NCBI RefSeq assembly: GCF_018324685.1
Contig: NZ_AP023354.1
Span: 6,282,426 to 6,346,425 of the forward strand
Length of the DNA: 64,000 nucleotides
Direction of reading: 5' to 3'
Source of the DNA: Actinocatenispora sera
GTDB taxonomy: Bacteria; Actinomycetota; Actinomycetes; Mycobacteriales; Micromonosporaceae
Both the position numbers and the translations under genes were made by a program. The notes beneath the pieces were generated by a model, which worked only from the letters and a program-made list of their open reading frames with translations, searched no databases and was not told the DNA's origin. Of this stretch, positions 50,029-58,367 are shown one piece after another; position 1 is the stretch's first letter, and each line of letters starts with the position of its first letter.

Positions 50029-51708
50029 TCACTGTTTGGCGAACAACTCGATCTCGCTGATCGCGACGTCGCTGCCATGCTGCGATCGGTACACGTGGGT
50101 TACCTGGACCTCGACCTCTGTGACCCCGGCCGCGTGGGACAGCTTCAACGTCTGCGGTCGTGCCTGGTCGGTGACGGTGAGGGTGTCCGACTGCCGGTTC
50201 GAGTAGACGAGATGTAGCTGTGCAGGTCGGTCATGGTCGGCGTAGCCGGTGGCGGTGCCGGCGGTGAGAACCAGTCGGGTGAGGCTCACCCGGCGCCCCA
50301 GATCGAAAGTCAGCGTGGGCGGGCTGTTCGGCTTCCAGACGACCTCCCAAGCGGTGTTGCTGTACCCATCGGCGACATCGGCCGGCGGATGGTCGTGCCG
50401 CCCCGTCGTTCCGGACACCGTCGACGGGTGAACCGGCACGTAGGTCGGATGGACCACCCCCCAGGCGCGGTCTTTGACCGCCTCGACCCGTGGCGTGACG
50501 ATCCCGTTGACCCTGTTGCGCAGAGGCGGATAGGCAACGTAGGTCAGGCCGACCAACACACCAAGAATCCCGGCGATCGTGACCGCCCGACGGTACAGCC
50601 GACGGAGGGCGGCACGGATGTCGCGCGGTCCGCCCGAGGTGCGCCGCGCACCGGCAGCCAGGACCCGCGGACCCCGACGCGGTATCAGCCGCTGCCACCA
50701 TCGCCGGCGTACCGGCAGCGCCTCGGTGAGCGAGGTGCCGCAGCGGCTGCAGAACTTCCGAGTCGGTGCGTTGCCCTCGCCACATTCGGCACAGATCAGG
50801 TCGCCGGGACGAAGCCGCCGGCTGGGTTTGGTCTTCCGGACCGGCGTCAAGCGGGCCTGCGGCGGCTGCGGCAACACGCTGCCGGGCACGTCGTCGGTTG
50901 GTACCGGCGTGGGGCGTTCGGCCTGCGATCCGGGGACGGGCCGCTCCGCCGCGGCGGAATGGGCCGGGGTCGGGCCGACGGCGGACACCAGCTGGCTCGC
51001 CTCCCGACCCGCCAGCGTGGCCCGGAACCTCGCCGCGTCATCGTCGCCCAGATCCTCGCGCGTGTTTGGGCCGGCCGACGGCGTCGATGCCGCCGGACTC
51101 TGCACCGGTGCCACCCGGACGGTGGGCACCGAGCGGCCCGGGGGCGGCGGGGCCGGCGCGGCCGATCCGGATGGTTCGGGAGACGTAGCCCCACCCGGTG
51201 CAGGTGGCGGTGGCGGCGCGACGCCGCCCGGTGCAGGTGGCGGTGGCGGCGCGACGCCGCCCGGTGCAGGTGGCGGTGGCGGCACGACGCCGCCCGGTGG
51301 CGGGGGTGGTGCAGGCGGGGGAACCGGCGGTGGCGGGGCGGCGGCCTTGGCCGGTCGCGGCGGCGGGGGCGGAGGCTTCGGAGCCGGGCCCGATGGCGGG
51401 CGGGCCGGCGCCGCCGCCTGGGCGCCGGCGGCGCCGGCTGCACCGCCGGTGGAGCCGGGCGGCTCGGGCGGCGCCTTGAAGCTCAGCCCGGGCCGGTCGA
51501 CGGTCTGGGTGGTCGGTGAGAAGACGTTGGCGATCCGTGCCAGCAGCCCGGGCGGGTCGGCTTGCGGCTCGGCCACGGCCTCGTCGATCACCTCCTCGGA
51601 GACCTTCGGCGTGACGCGCTCGCCGGTCCACTCCAGGAATCCGCCGCAGGAGCCGCAGAAGTCATCGGCGTCGTGGTTGTGGTTACCGCATCGGGTGCAG
51701 ATGATCAT
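50029..51708 (-). CDS. Zinc-ribbon, proline-rich membrane protein with C-terminal discoidin-like domain (eCIS anchor candidate)
   Basis: The 559-residue protein has an N-terminal zinc ribbon (Cys4, 7, 18, 21), a disordered proline/alanine-rich region (about 75-300) with an 11-residue repeat, a second zinc ribbon (Cys306, 309, 320, 323), a basic stretch, one transmembrane helix (about 375-395) and an F5/8C or NADase-type glycan-binding-like beta domain (about 430-559, ending SDVAISEIELFA). The layout predicts a cytoplasmic N-terminus and an outer sugar- or wall-binding end. As last gene of the eCIS operon it is a candidate for docking the particle at the membrane, like the CisA protein of Streptomyces. 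Start overlaps the previous gene by 26 bp. Confidence 0.8.
   Translation of the reverse strand: MIICTRCGNHNHDADDFCGSCGGFLEWTGERVTPKVSEEVIDEAVAEPQADPPGLLARIANVFSPTTQTVDRPGLSFKAPPEPPGSTGGAAGAAGAQAAAPARPPSGPAPKPPPPPPRPAKAAAPPPPVPPPAPPPPPGGVVPPPPPAPGGVAPPPPPAPGGVAPPPPPAPGGATSPEPSGSAAPAPPPPGRSVPTVRVAPVQSPAASTPSAGPNTREDLGDDDAARFRATLAGREASQLVSAVGPTPAHSAAAERPVPGSQAERPTPVPTDDVPGSVLPQPPQARLTPVRKTKPSRRLRPGDLICAECGEGNAPTRKFCSRCGTSLTEALPVRRRWWQRLIPRRGPRVLAAGARRTSGGPRDIRAALRRLYRRAVTIAGILGVLVGLTYVAYPPLRNRVNGIVTPRVEAVKDRAWGVVHPTYVPVHPSTVSGTTGRHDHPPADVADGYSNTAWEVVWKPNSPPTLTFDLGRRVSLTRLVLTAGTATGYADHDRPAQLHLVYSNRQSDTLTVTDQARPQTLKLSHAAGVTEVEVQVTHVYRSQHGSDVAISEIELFAKQ
51197..51295. repeat. 33-bp tandem repeat, three copies, within the anchor gene
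   Basis: Three nearly identical 33-bp units lie head to tail and encode an 11-residue proline-rich repeat (PPPPPAPGGVA on the minus strand). The repeat is in the disordered linker and may vary in copy number. Confidence 0.85.
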
Positions 51709-52240
51709 CGCGTCGCAGCTCCAGTTCGTGCAGGACGTGGGCCGGTTTCGCGCCGCGGACCAGGGCGTCGAGAAGTGGAACGGAGACCGAGTCCGGGTCT
51801 GCCAGCGTGACCCGAATACTCAGCCGTCCGCCGGGGTCGGGGACCTCGGCGCCGGGAGTCGAAGACACGTGAACGCCGCCCGTGTCGACGATCTCCACCC
51901 GACCACCCGTCGCGGTCTCCAGCAGCATCCGCAGCCCTGCCACGGTGCCGCGACAGCGGTGGATTCGCACGGCGGCCAGCACGGCGTCGCGCTGGGTGCG
52001 GTCGTCCCAGGTCTCGTCGGTCACAGCGCCGACCCAGTCGGCCAGCCAGTGCAGGAAGTCGGGCGGAGCCAGCCGCGGGTCGAGATAGGACTCGAGACAC
52101 TCCAGGCTGAGCGCGACCGGCGCGATCACCTCGTCGAATGCCGAGATCCAGCGCATCGTGAAGTCGTCGTCCTGATAGATCGAGGGCAGGAAGGACCGCA
52201 GCGGGTACGGTGTGGCGAGTCCGGGGACGGTGCCGCGCAT
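51683..52240 (-). CDS. Phage tail protein I-like baseplate protein (eCIS)
   Basis: The 185-residue protein has the TIGR02242-type tail-protein pattern (YPLRSFLPSIYQDDDFTMRW, PPDFLHWLADWVGAVTDETW, RCRGTVAGLRMLLETATGG). It is the baseplate wedge partner of the J-like protein in phage tails and eCIS. One base overlaps the J gene stop and 26 bp overlap the anchor gene start. Confidence 0.82.
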   Translation of the reverse strand: MRGTVPGLATPYPLRSFLPSIYQDDDFTMRWISAFDEVIAPVALSLECLESYLDPRLAPPDFLHWLADWVGAVTDETWDDRTQRDAVLAAVRIHRCRGTVAGLRMLLETATGGRVEIVDTGGVHVSSTPGAEVPDPGGRLSIRVTLADPDSVSVPLLDALVRGAKPAHVLHELELRRDDHLHPMR

Positions 52241-54195
52241 CAGTTGGCCTCGATCCTCACCTGGTGTTCGAACGAAAAGACCAGGCTGTGCGGTTCCAGG
52301 TCGACGCGACCGACCTCCGAGCCGCGGGTGCCGGTCACCGGGTTGGCGGCGAATAGCCGCAGATCCTCCACCAGATCCACTCCGCGCACCGTCTCCAGCG
52401 CGGCGAACACCTCACCGACCTGGACTGGCCTTCCGAACGGCCAACCATGTCCTTCCGGGCCGCCTCCCGGAAGCGGACTGAGCAGCCGGTACAGCACGGC
52501 CAACGAGTCCTTGCGGAGCCGTTCCGCATCGGTCCTCGGCCGCGCGACCAACCTCGCAACCGTAGTCACCCCGCGATACAGCGGCGGCTCGACCATGACC
52601 TGCACACCCAGGACACCAACCTGCCGCAGCCGTTCGGCGATGCGCGCCAGGGTGTCCTCCGCCGGGATGAGATCCTCCAGCCTGAGGTGGCCACGGCGAT
52701 CGGGCGCGGCCGGCACCACGAGCACCCGAACCTGGCCGGCGTGCACACCAGCCTCGCCGGCCACCACACAGCGCACCCGACTCACCTCCGGCGCCGCTTC
52801 GCGAGTGATCGCCTCGTAGTCCTCGGCGGTGACGGCGCGGTTGCGGCTGCGCAGTAGCAGCGGCCCCCGTACCTTGGCCTGCTCCAGTGTCTCGGCGTCC
52901 ACGCCACCCTGGGCTGGCTGCCGGTTCTCCACCGCCGACACGAAGGGAATGGAGGACCGTAGGGCTCGAATCTCGCCGGCCGCGACGTTGCCGTGGCTGC
53001 CACCGCCCACCGCGTAGCGAAGCATCCGTACGACCGCGCCGCGCTCGGGCACCGCGCCGTACTGCCTGGTCGAGCCGTCGGGTTGGCGCACTAACGGCCC
53101 GAACAGGACCCGGCCGCTGAGGGCGTCCAACAAGAAGTGCCGGTCGGTGGGCGCACTGTCGGCGAAGTGCTCCACCTGGATCCAATCCCGCCAACCGCGA
53201 TCGGAACCGATCTGCAGAGTCGGGGCACCGAATCCGGCCAGCACCGGGGAACGCGACAGCGCGAACCACTGCCCCGGTGTGCCGTCGGAGGTGCCGACCG
53301 CCTCCCCGTCGATCACCTCGGCGTGGAAGACCTCAACGGTGCCGCCGACGGTGGAGGCGGCGATCCCCTCGATCAGCGGGCTGGTGTGGTATGGCGGTTG
53401 CCCCTCCGCCGGATCGACCACCCGTGCCCGCAGCCAGCCGGCGAGCTGCCCGTCGACCAGGCTCTGCCGGTGCCCCGGGGGAACGTGCAGGATGATTGCC
53501 CCCGGGCGGTTGAGACCACCCGTCTCGTCGAGCCCCACCGCACACTCGATCCAGCCGTCCGCGCAGCTGGCCTCCCAGACCAGCGGCGGATGTACCGGAT
53601 TGACCCCGATGCCTTCCACCCGGCCCTCGAAATCGATGCGTACCGCGGCGCTAGGCACCTCAACATCAACGCCCAGCAACAGCGTGTCGTCCGGTACCGG
53701 CACCGCTGAGAAGGCAGGAACCGGGGTACCGAGCTCGAGTCGCTGGGTCTGCTCGACCGACTCGCCTGCGCCCGCCGAGCGGGTCCGCAGGCTGGACAGT
53801 GCGCACGGGGTGACCTCCAGTTCGGCACCGGTGGAGAACACGAGCGGCGCCTCTCCGCCGGTGCGTTGGGTGGCAACCAGCGTCCCGGTCGGTACCACCA
53901 GCGGGGCCCGGGCCGCCGTGGCGAGCCAAAAGGTGACAGTGGCCCGGGCAGCAGTGGCGGGGATCAGCCGCACCCCGATCAGGTCCAGGAATCTCACGAA
54001 CAACCGGTCCGGCACCCGGTTGAGCCGGTACAAGAGTTGGTCGGTGAGAAACGCCACCGCCTCGACCAGGGTGATGCCCGGATCGGCCGGGCCCCTGTCC
54101 GTCCACTCTGGACAACGCTGCATGATCAGCCGGCGTGCGTCCGCAACCAGGTCATCGAACCGACGGTCATCGAGATTGGGCAAGGGCAGGCTCAT
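52240..54195 (-). CDS. Baseplate J-like protein (eCIS)
   Basis: The 651-residue protein is the main wedge of the baseplate: MSLPLPNLDDRRFDDLVADA, PADPGITLVEAVAFLTDQLLYRLNRV split by a conserved helix, VTAEDYEAITREAAPEVSRV and RDR-type LVARPRTDAERLRK. This is the putative baseplate assembly (TIGR02243) form of Afp11-like proteins. Its ATG overlaps the gp25 stop by four bases. Confidence 0.88.
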   Translation of the reverse strand: MSLPLPNLDDRRFDDLVADARRLIMQRCPEWTDRGPADPGITLVEAVAFLTDQLLYRLNRVPDRLFVRFLDLIGVRLIPATAARATVTFWLATAARAPLVVPTGTLVATQRTGGEAPLVFSTGAELEVTPCALSSLRTRSAGAGESVEQTQRLELGTPVPAFSAVPVPDDTLLLGVDVEVPSAAVRIDFEGRVEGIGVNPVHPPLVWEASCADGWIECAVGLDETGGLNRPGAIILHVPPGHRQSLVDGQLAGWLRARVVDPAEGQPPYHTSPLIEGIAASTVGGTVEVFHAEVIDGEAVGTSDGTPGQWFALSRSPVLAGFGAPTLQIGSDRGWRDWIQVEHFADSAPTDRHFLLDALSGRVLFGPLVRQPDGSTRQYGAVPERGAVVRMLRYAVGGGSHGNVAAGEIRALRSSIPFVSAVENRQPAQGGVDAETLEQAKVRGPLLLRSRNRAVTAEDYEAITREAAPEVSRVRCVVAGEAGVHAGQVRVLVVPAAPDRRGHLRLEDLIPAEDTLARIAERLRQVGVLGVQVMVEPPLYRGVTTVARLVARPRTDAERLRKDSLAVLYRLLSPLPGGGPEGHGWPFGRPVQVGEVFAALETVRGVDLVEDLRLFAANPVTGTRGSEVGRVDLEPHSLVFSFEHQVRIEAN

Positions 54196-54614
54196 CGGAC
54201 GCCGCTCCCTTCCACCCCGGTGTTCTCCACCAAGCTGTCGAAATCGAGCACGACGCTGCGGTCGGGCTCGCCGGCGAGCCGGTAGCGGATGTCGATGCGA
54301 AAGAGGCCGGCGGCCTCATCCACGGCCGGTTCCACGAAGACCTCCCGCACCTGTACGCGCCCTTCCCAGCGGGTCAGGGCGGCCCGCACCTCGGTGGCGA
54401 TGCGTCCGGCGGTGTCGACGCTCATCTCGGCGAACACGAAGTCACGCAACCGTGAGCCGAAGTCCGGCCGCATCTGCCGCTCACCCGGGTAGGTCAACAA
54501 AATGATGCGCATCGCTTGCTCCACCCGCTCAACCCCGCTGTTGACGGCGATGGCGCCGTGAGCCTGTGCCCTCGGTGGGAACACCCAACCGGTTCCGATG
54601 CTGTCGGACCTCAC
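54192..54614 (-). CDS. GPW/gp25-like baseplate protein (eCIS)
   Basis: A 140-residue gp25 protein: GVERVEQAMRIILLTYPGER, QMRPDFGSRLRDFVFAEMSV, and RVQVREVFVEPAVDE. The EPR-like LTYPGERxxRPxFGSxL motif is conserved in T4 gp25 and T6SS TssE. It caps the sheath at the baseplate. Start ATG 54614; coupled to the J gene. Confidence 0.88.
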   Translation of the reverse strand: MRSDSIGTGWVFPPRAQAHGAIAVNSGVERVEQAMRIILLTYPGERQMRPDFGSRLRDFVFAEMSVDTAGRIATEVRAALTRWEGRVQVREVFVEPAVDEAAGLFRIDIRYRLAGEPDRSVVLDFDSLVENTGVEGSGVR

Positions 54615-54638
54615 GGCTCCTCCTCGCGTTTGGCTGGA

Positions 54639-56525
54639 CTAGTTCAGCTGGATCGGCTTGCCCTTGACCGCGACCGGCCCGGCGCCGTCGATCTCGACGG
54701 TCTTGCCCTTGAGGGTCAATCGGGAGCCGCCGTCGATGGTCACCGTGCCCGCCGCGCCCGCCCGGATCTCGATCGAGCCGTTGCACTCGATGGCCAGTAC
54801 GCCGGGCCGGTCCGGGCTGCAGCGCAGCGCCACAGACCCCGCCACCTGGTCCAGGCACAGGCCGATCCGGCCGTCCGCCGAGCCGAGCGTCAGGTCTGCC
54901 GCAAGGGGCTTTCCCTTGCCGTTCGGTGGTACCTCGTCGTGAAAGGCAAGGACGTTGCCGGCCGGGGTGACCAGCCCGCGCCGAGCCACGGCACCGGACT
55001 CGCCGGCGGCATGAACGCCGCCGTTGCCGGGTCGGCCGGTGCCGGGCCTGCCGCCGGCGAGTCCGTACCCGGTGCGCGTGCTCGCCAGGCTGCCCAAAAC
55101 GTACGGGCGGCGCACGTCACCGTGTTCGAAGGCCACCAGGACCTGGTCACCGGGGCTGGGGAGAAAGAGCGCGCCCTCCGCCGCGCCGGCGAACAGCTGC
55201 CCGGTCGGCGACCAGTCCGACTCGTGTGCGGGTGAGAGCCATGGCAGGCTGACCTTCACCCGGCCGAGTTGCTCTGGATCGTTGACGTTGGTGACCACCC
55301 CACACACCACCCCGTCGACAGTGGCGGCGCTGTCGCGACGGCGCGGGTCCGGTCGGGCCAGCGCCAGCAGAGAGCGATCCTGCATCCCGCTGGCGGTGAA
55401 GTTCGTGCGGTAGCCGAAGACTTCGGTGTCGAAGACGTGCCGGGCACCGCTGAGAAGCCAGCGACCGGCGAACGTGCCGGGTAGTCGGTCGAGCTGTACC
55501 ACGCATCCGGCCTGAATCCGCGCATCCCCGAGGCACTCTCCGTCCGCCTCTGCCTGGGTGCTTCCCCATCGGGCGGCAGCGGACCGAGCGGCGGTAGCGG
55601 CTGCCGCGTCACTGCCGCCGGGCAGCGGCAGGGGAAGGGTGGTGACGACGTTGGCTTGCGGGCTGGGGCCGGGCCCCAGATCGTCGGCCGCGCCGCGGTG
55701 TGCCGGCTCGGGTCCGCGCGTCGGTGGGACGAACGCACCCGCGAAGCGGGCTGCCTGGGGGCCGGCGACGGTACTGGCCCCGGCGTTGGCCACCTCATGT
55801 CGGACGGAGACCGTGGTCGCCCGAACCGGATCCCAGACCCGCACCTCCGCGTGCGGCGCCAGGTTTCCGGCGGTGACACGCGGGAACAGCCGGCGCAGCT
55901 CCGCACCGTACCGCAGCCGCAACGGCGTTGCGGTGTCCACCGTCGACTGGCGGCGGAAGTAGAAGCCGTCGTCGGCAATCCCCAGCTCGTAGCCGATCTC
56001 GCGGGCCCGTTGGGACAGGAACTCCCAGTCGGTCTGATTGGCCTGCACGACGTAGTGCACCGGGTCGGCGGTGGCATCCATCCTCCCTACCGGAAGGCCT
56101 GCATCGGTGGCCACCTGCCGGGCGATCTCGGAATCCTTCTGCTGGAGGAAGGTCCGGGTACGGCGCGCCCGCTGCAACCGGTGGTCCAGGGTGTAGCCGC
56201 GTACGACGGTCGTCGCGCTCGATTCGACGAAGATGCCTTCCACCGCGGTGATCTCCCCAGCGATGAGTCGGTGCGAACCACCCGCGGTGTCCGGCCCCCA
56301 CACCTGAATCGGGCTGCCCAGTGCGAGGCCGGCGATGCGCAGTGCCGCACCGTCGGGGTCTCTGAACCTGATCTCGAACATGTCCGGCACGGTCAGATGC
56401 GAGTCGACCACGACGAGCCGGATTCGATCCGCGGCCGCCGCGGGTAGCACCGTCGCCCCCGTGCCCGTCCTGATCACCGGATGCGCGAGTGCGGTGCTGT
56501 CCACCGGCGGGGTTGGCGTGCTCAT
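54639..56525 (-). CDS. VgrG-like spike/hub protein (eCIS)
   Basis: The 628-residue protein has a gp27-like N-terminal hub (residues 30-370: TWEFLSQRAREIGYELGIAD-type, YVVQANQTDWEFLSQRAREI), an OB-fold gp5 domain (about 385-480: VVTNVNDPEQLGRVKVSLPW, LFLPSPGDQVLVAFEHGD) and a repetitive C-terminal needle (LTLKGKTVEIDGAGPVAVKG, about 560-628). It forms the tip of the tube. No PAAR domain or toxin extension is fused. Its start overlaps the stop of the tube-adaptor gene (TGATG). Confidence 0.87.
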   Translation of the reverse strand: MSTPTPPVDSTALAHPVIRTGTGATVLPAAAADRIRLVVVDSHLTVPDMFEIRFRDPDGAALRIAGLALGSPIQVWGPDTAGGSHRLIAGEITAVEGIFVESSATTVVRGYTLDHRLQRARRTRTFLQQKDSEIARQVATDAGLPVGRMDATADPVHYVVQANQTDWEFLSQRAREIGYELGIADDGFYFRRQSTVDTATPLRLRYGAELRRLFPRVTAGNLAPHAEVRVWDPVRATTVSVRHEVANAGASTVAGPQAARFAGAFVPPTRGPEPAHRGAADDLGPGPSPQANVVTTLPLPLPGGSDAAAATAARSAAARWGSTQAEADGECLGDARIQAGCVVQLDRLPGTFAGRWLLSGARHVFDTEVFGYRTNFTASGMQDRSLLALARPDPRRRDSAATVDGVVCGVVTNVNDPEQLGRVKVSLPWLSPAHESDWSPTGQLFAGAAEGALFLPSPGDQVLVAFEHGDVRRPYVLGSLASTRTGYGLAGGRPGTGRPGNGGVHAAGESGAVARRGLVTPAGNVLAFHDEVPPNGKGKPLAADLTLGSADGRIGLCLDQVAGSVALRCSPDRPGVLAIECNGSIEIRAGAAGTVTIDGGSRLTLKGKTVEIDGAGPVAVKGKPIQLN

Positions 56526-57847
56526 CAGACCAGCCCTCCGGGCCGCTGGGCCAGCCCGGTGCGAACGTCCTGACCCGGCTGGGGTCGACGATCCTCGGCG
56601 TCGCCACCCTCGGCGGTGGCCGGAGAGGTGGCGCTCGCCTCGGGGGTGGCCGCCGACGCATCGTCGCCCGCATCCGTCGCGGCCGTATCCGCCGTGGCCG
56701 CGCCGGCCACCGCGTTCTGTTCGTCGGACGGCGACACCGTGTCCGGCGGCGTCGCCGCGTCGTCCGGGCTCTGTTCCTTGAGGGTGAGGCTGACCGTCGC
56801 CCGGACCGGACGTCCGGATCCGTCGAACCGGTCGTAGGTGGTACTGAGCTTGTCGATGACCACCAGATGGTTGAAGATGCCCCACCGAAACGACAGCTGT
56901 GGTGGCCGAAAGACCTGCGGGTTCATCAACGCGCCCGGTTCCGACTCCCGAGCACGCGGCGTCGCGAACACCAACAGGCGCTCCACGTACAGCTCGGTGT
57001 CCGGCCCCACCAGCCGGAGGTTGTTGACGCTGTAGGTCGTCTGGTTCGCCTCGACCGGCACCTTGGCGCCACTGGCGTCCTTGCTCTCCGACCGCTGCGC
57101 CGAGCGGCCAACGCTGATCGACTCGGCGTTGTACCGGAACTCCACTCGCTGCTCGGATCGTTCGTCGGTCAGGGTGATCACGCTGCGGCCCGGCCCCGCC
57201 ACCGAGGAGCCCGCCGATCCGCCGAGCGTGCCGCCGAGGAACCCCTGGTGGCGTAGCTGCAGCTTCTCGATGGCGACGGAGTTGGTGCCGGCGGCAAGAT
57301 CTGGACCGGTCCAGGCGACCGGCACGACACCCCGCAACTCCCACCGGGCCACGACCTTGCGGTCGGCGTCCAGCAGCGTCACGGTGGCGGTACGGTCCTC
57401 GTCCATCACACCGGCGGACCAGCTGCTGGTGACCTCGTGCAGCCAAGCCTGCAGACGCGGTGAGCTTCGTCCGTTCATCGCACGAGCCAGCGTGATCGTG
57501 CCGTACTCGAGCTGCCCGGTGAGGTAGTACTGGTGCAGGTGGTCACCGCCGGTGCGAACCGCCTGCGGGTTGAAGTTCACCGAGAGCCCACTGCACGACT
57601 GCCACTCGCCGAGATTGGTGTTGTCGAGCTTGACGGCGAAGCGCATCGACAGGCCCAGTCCGGTGCTCCGGCGCGAACTCGACGGGCCGGTCGCGGCACC
57701 CGTTCCGGTCGTCGACGCGGGAGACCCCGGCGCCTCGACGCCACCGCCAGCCGGTGCCGCAGTGCCGGTCGCCGGCGTCGGTCCGGCAGCGGCCGGTCCC
57801 GCGGGGCCGTTCCGGGCGGGTGGCACCGTACCCACGGTGACGGTCAT
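56525..57847 (-). CDS. Fused tail-tube and CIS tube-adaptor protein
   Basis: The 440-residue protein has a disordered start, a gp19/tube domain at about 65-205 (MRFAVKLDNTNLGEWQSCSG ... DRKVVARWELRGVVPVAWTG), then an Afp7-like adaptor domain at about 225-375 (RVEFRYNAESISVGRSAQRS ... VNNLRLVGPDTELYVERLLV ... VIDKLSTTYDRFDGSGRPVR), then an acidic Ala/Thr-rich tail to 440. In other clusters a separate tube and a separate adaptor (often with LysM) are common; here they are one chain. It should link tube and hub. Confidence 0.78.
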   Translation of the reverse strand: MTVTVGTVPPARNGPAGPAAAGPTPATGTAAPAGGGVEAPGSPASTTGTGAATGPSSSRRSTGLGLSMRFAVKLDNTNLGEWQSCSGLSVNFNPQAVRTGGDHLHQYYLTGQLEYGTITLARAMNGRSSPRLQAWLHEVTSSWSAGVMDEDRTATVTLLDADRKVVARWELRGVVPVAWTGPDLAAGTNSVAIEKLQLRHQGFLGGTLGGSAGSSVAGPGRSVITLTDERSEQRVEFRYNAESISVGRSAQRSESKDASGAKVPVEANQTTYSVNNLRLVGPDTELYVERLLVFATPRARESEPGALMNPQVFRPPQLSFRWGIFNHLVVIDKLSTTYDRFDGSGRPVRATVSLTLKEQSPDDAATPPDTVSPSDEQNAVAGAATADTAATDAGDDASAATPEASATSPATAEGGDAEDRRPQPGQDVRTGLAQRPGGLV

Positions 57848-57884
57848 CGCCGCTCCCCTCGTCTGTCACATCGGTTGTCCACAC

Positions 57885-58358
57885 TCAGCTCCTGCGGTAC
57901 TTGACGCTGTCGTCCAGGAATCCGGTGTGCGCGAGTTCCAGCGTCTCGACGATGGCCTTGGGCCCTCCCGCGTCGAACTCACCGATCGACCACGACACGG
58001 GAAACAGGTCGCGCAGGGTCCACTTGATGATCGGTTTTAGGTCAGAGCTCAGCATCTGGATCACGCCGCTGATCGGGTCGTGTTCGGCCGACAGCGACGC
58101 GAGCCAGCGCCGTACCACGGCGGAGTCGGGGCAGGCCACTCGGCTGAGCCGGATCCGTTCGTAGCTCGGGTTGCCCGGGTACTGACGCACATGGTTGCTG
58201 TCGCCCGAGCGGTACTCACACATCTGCCAGCTGACCTTGAGCCCGCTGGCCTTCTGCCACGAACCCAGGTCATAGGCGCTGCGGTCGAGGTGTACGAAGA
58301 AGTGATGGGCGGTGCCCATCGTGGTGTGTTTCTGCGGCGATGCCACGACAGCGACCAT
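57885..58358 (-). CDS. Tail tube protein gp19-like, second copy (eCIS)
   Basis: The 157-residue protein has the gp19 tube fold pattern: HHFFVHLDRSAYDLGSWQKA, SGLKVSWQMCEYRSG, ELAHTGFLDDSVKYR. It differs from the main tube protein at 61575 and from the fused domain, so three tube-like domains are in this cluster. It probably forms the baseplate-near tube ring (Afp5-like). Confidence 0.85.
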   Translation of the reverse strand: MVAVVASPQKHTTMGTAHHFFVHLDRSAYDLGSWQKASGLKVSWQMCEYRSGDSNHVRQYPGNPSYERIRLSRVACPDSAVVRRWLASLSAEHDPISGVIQMLSSDLKPIIKWTLRDLFPVSWSIGEFDAGGPKAIVETLELAHTGFLDDSVKYRRS

Positions 58359-58367
58359 CGGAGCTCC

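Noticed and set aside
51197-51295. Regularly spaced repeats as a possible CRISPR array
   Set aside because: The 33-bp units are contiguous without spacers and code for a proline-rich repeat.
50579-52819. Long plus-strand open frame across the eCIS anchor and baseplate genes
   Set aside because: Antisense to recognised genes and made of low-complexity glycine/serine sequence.
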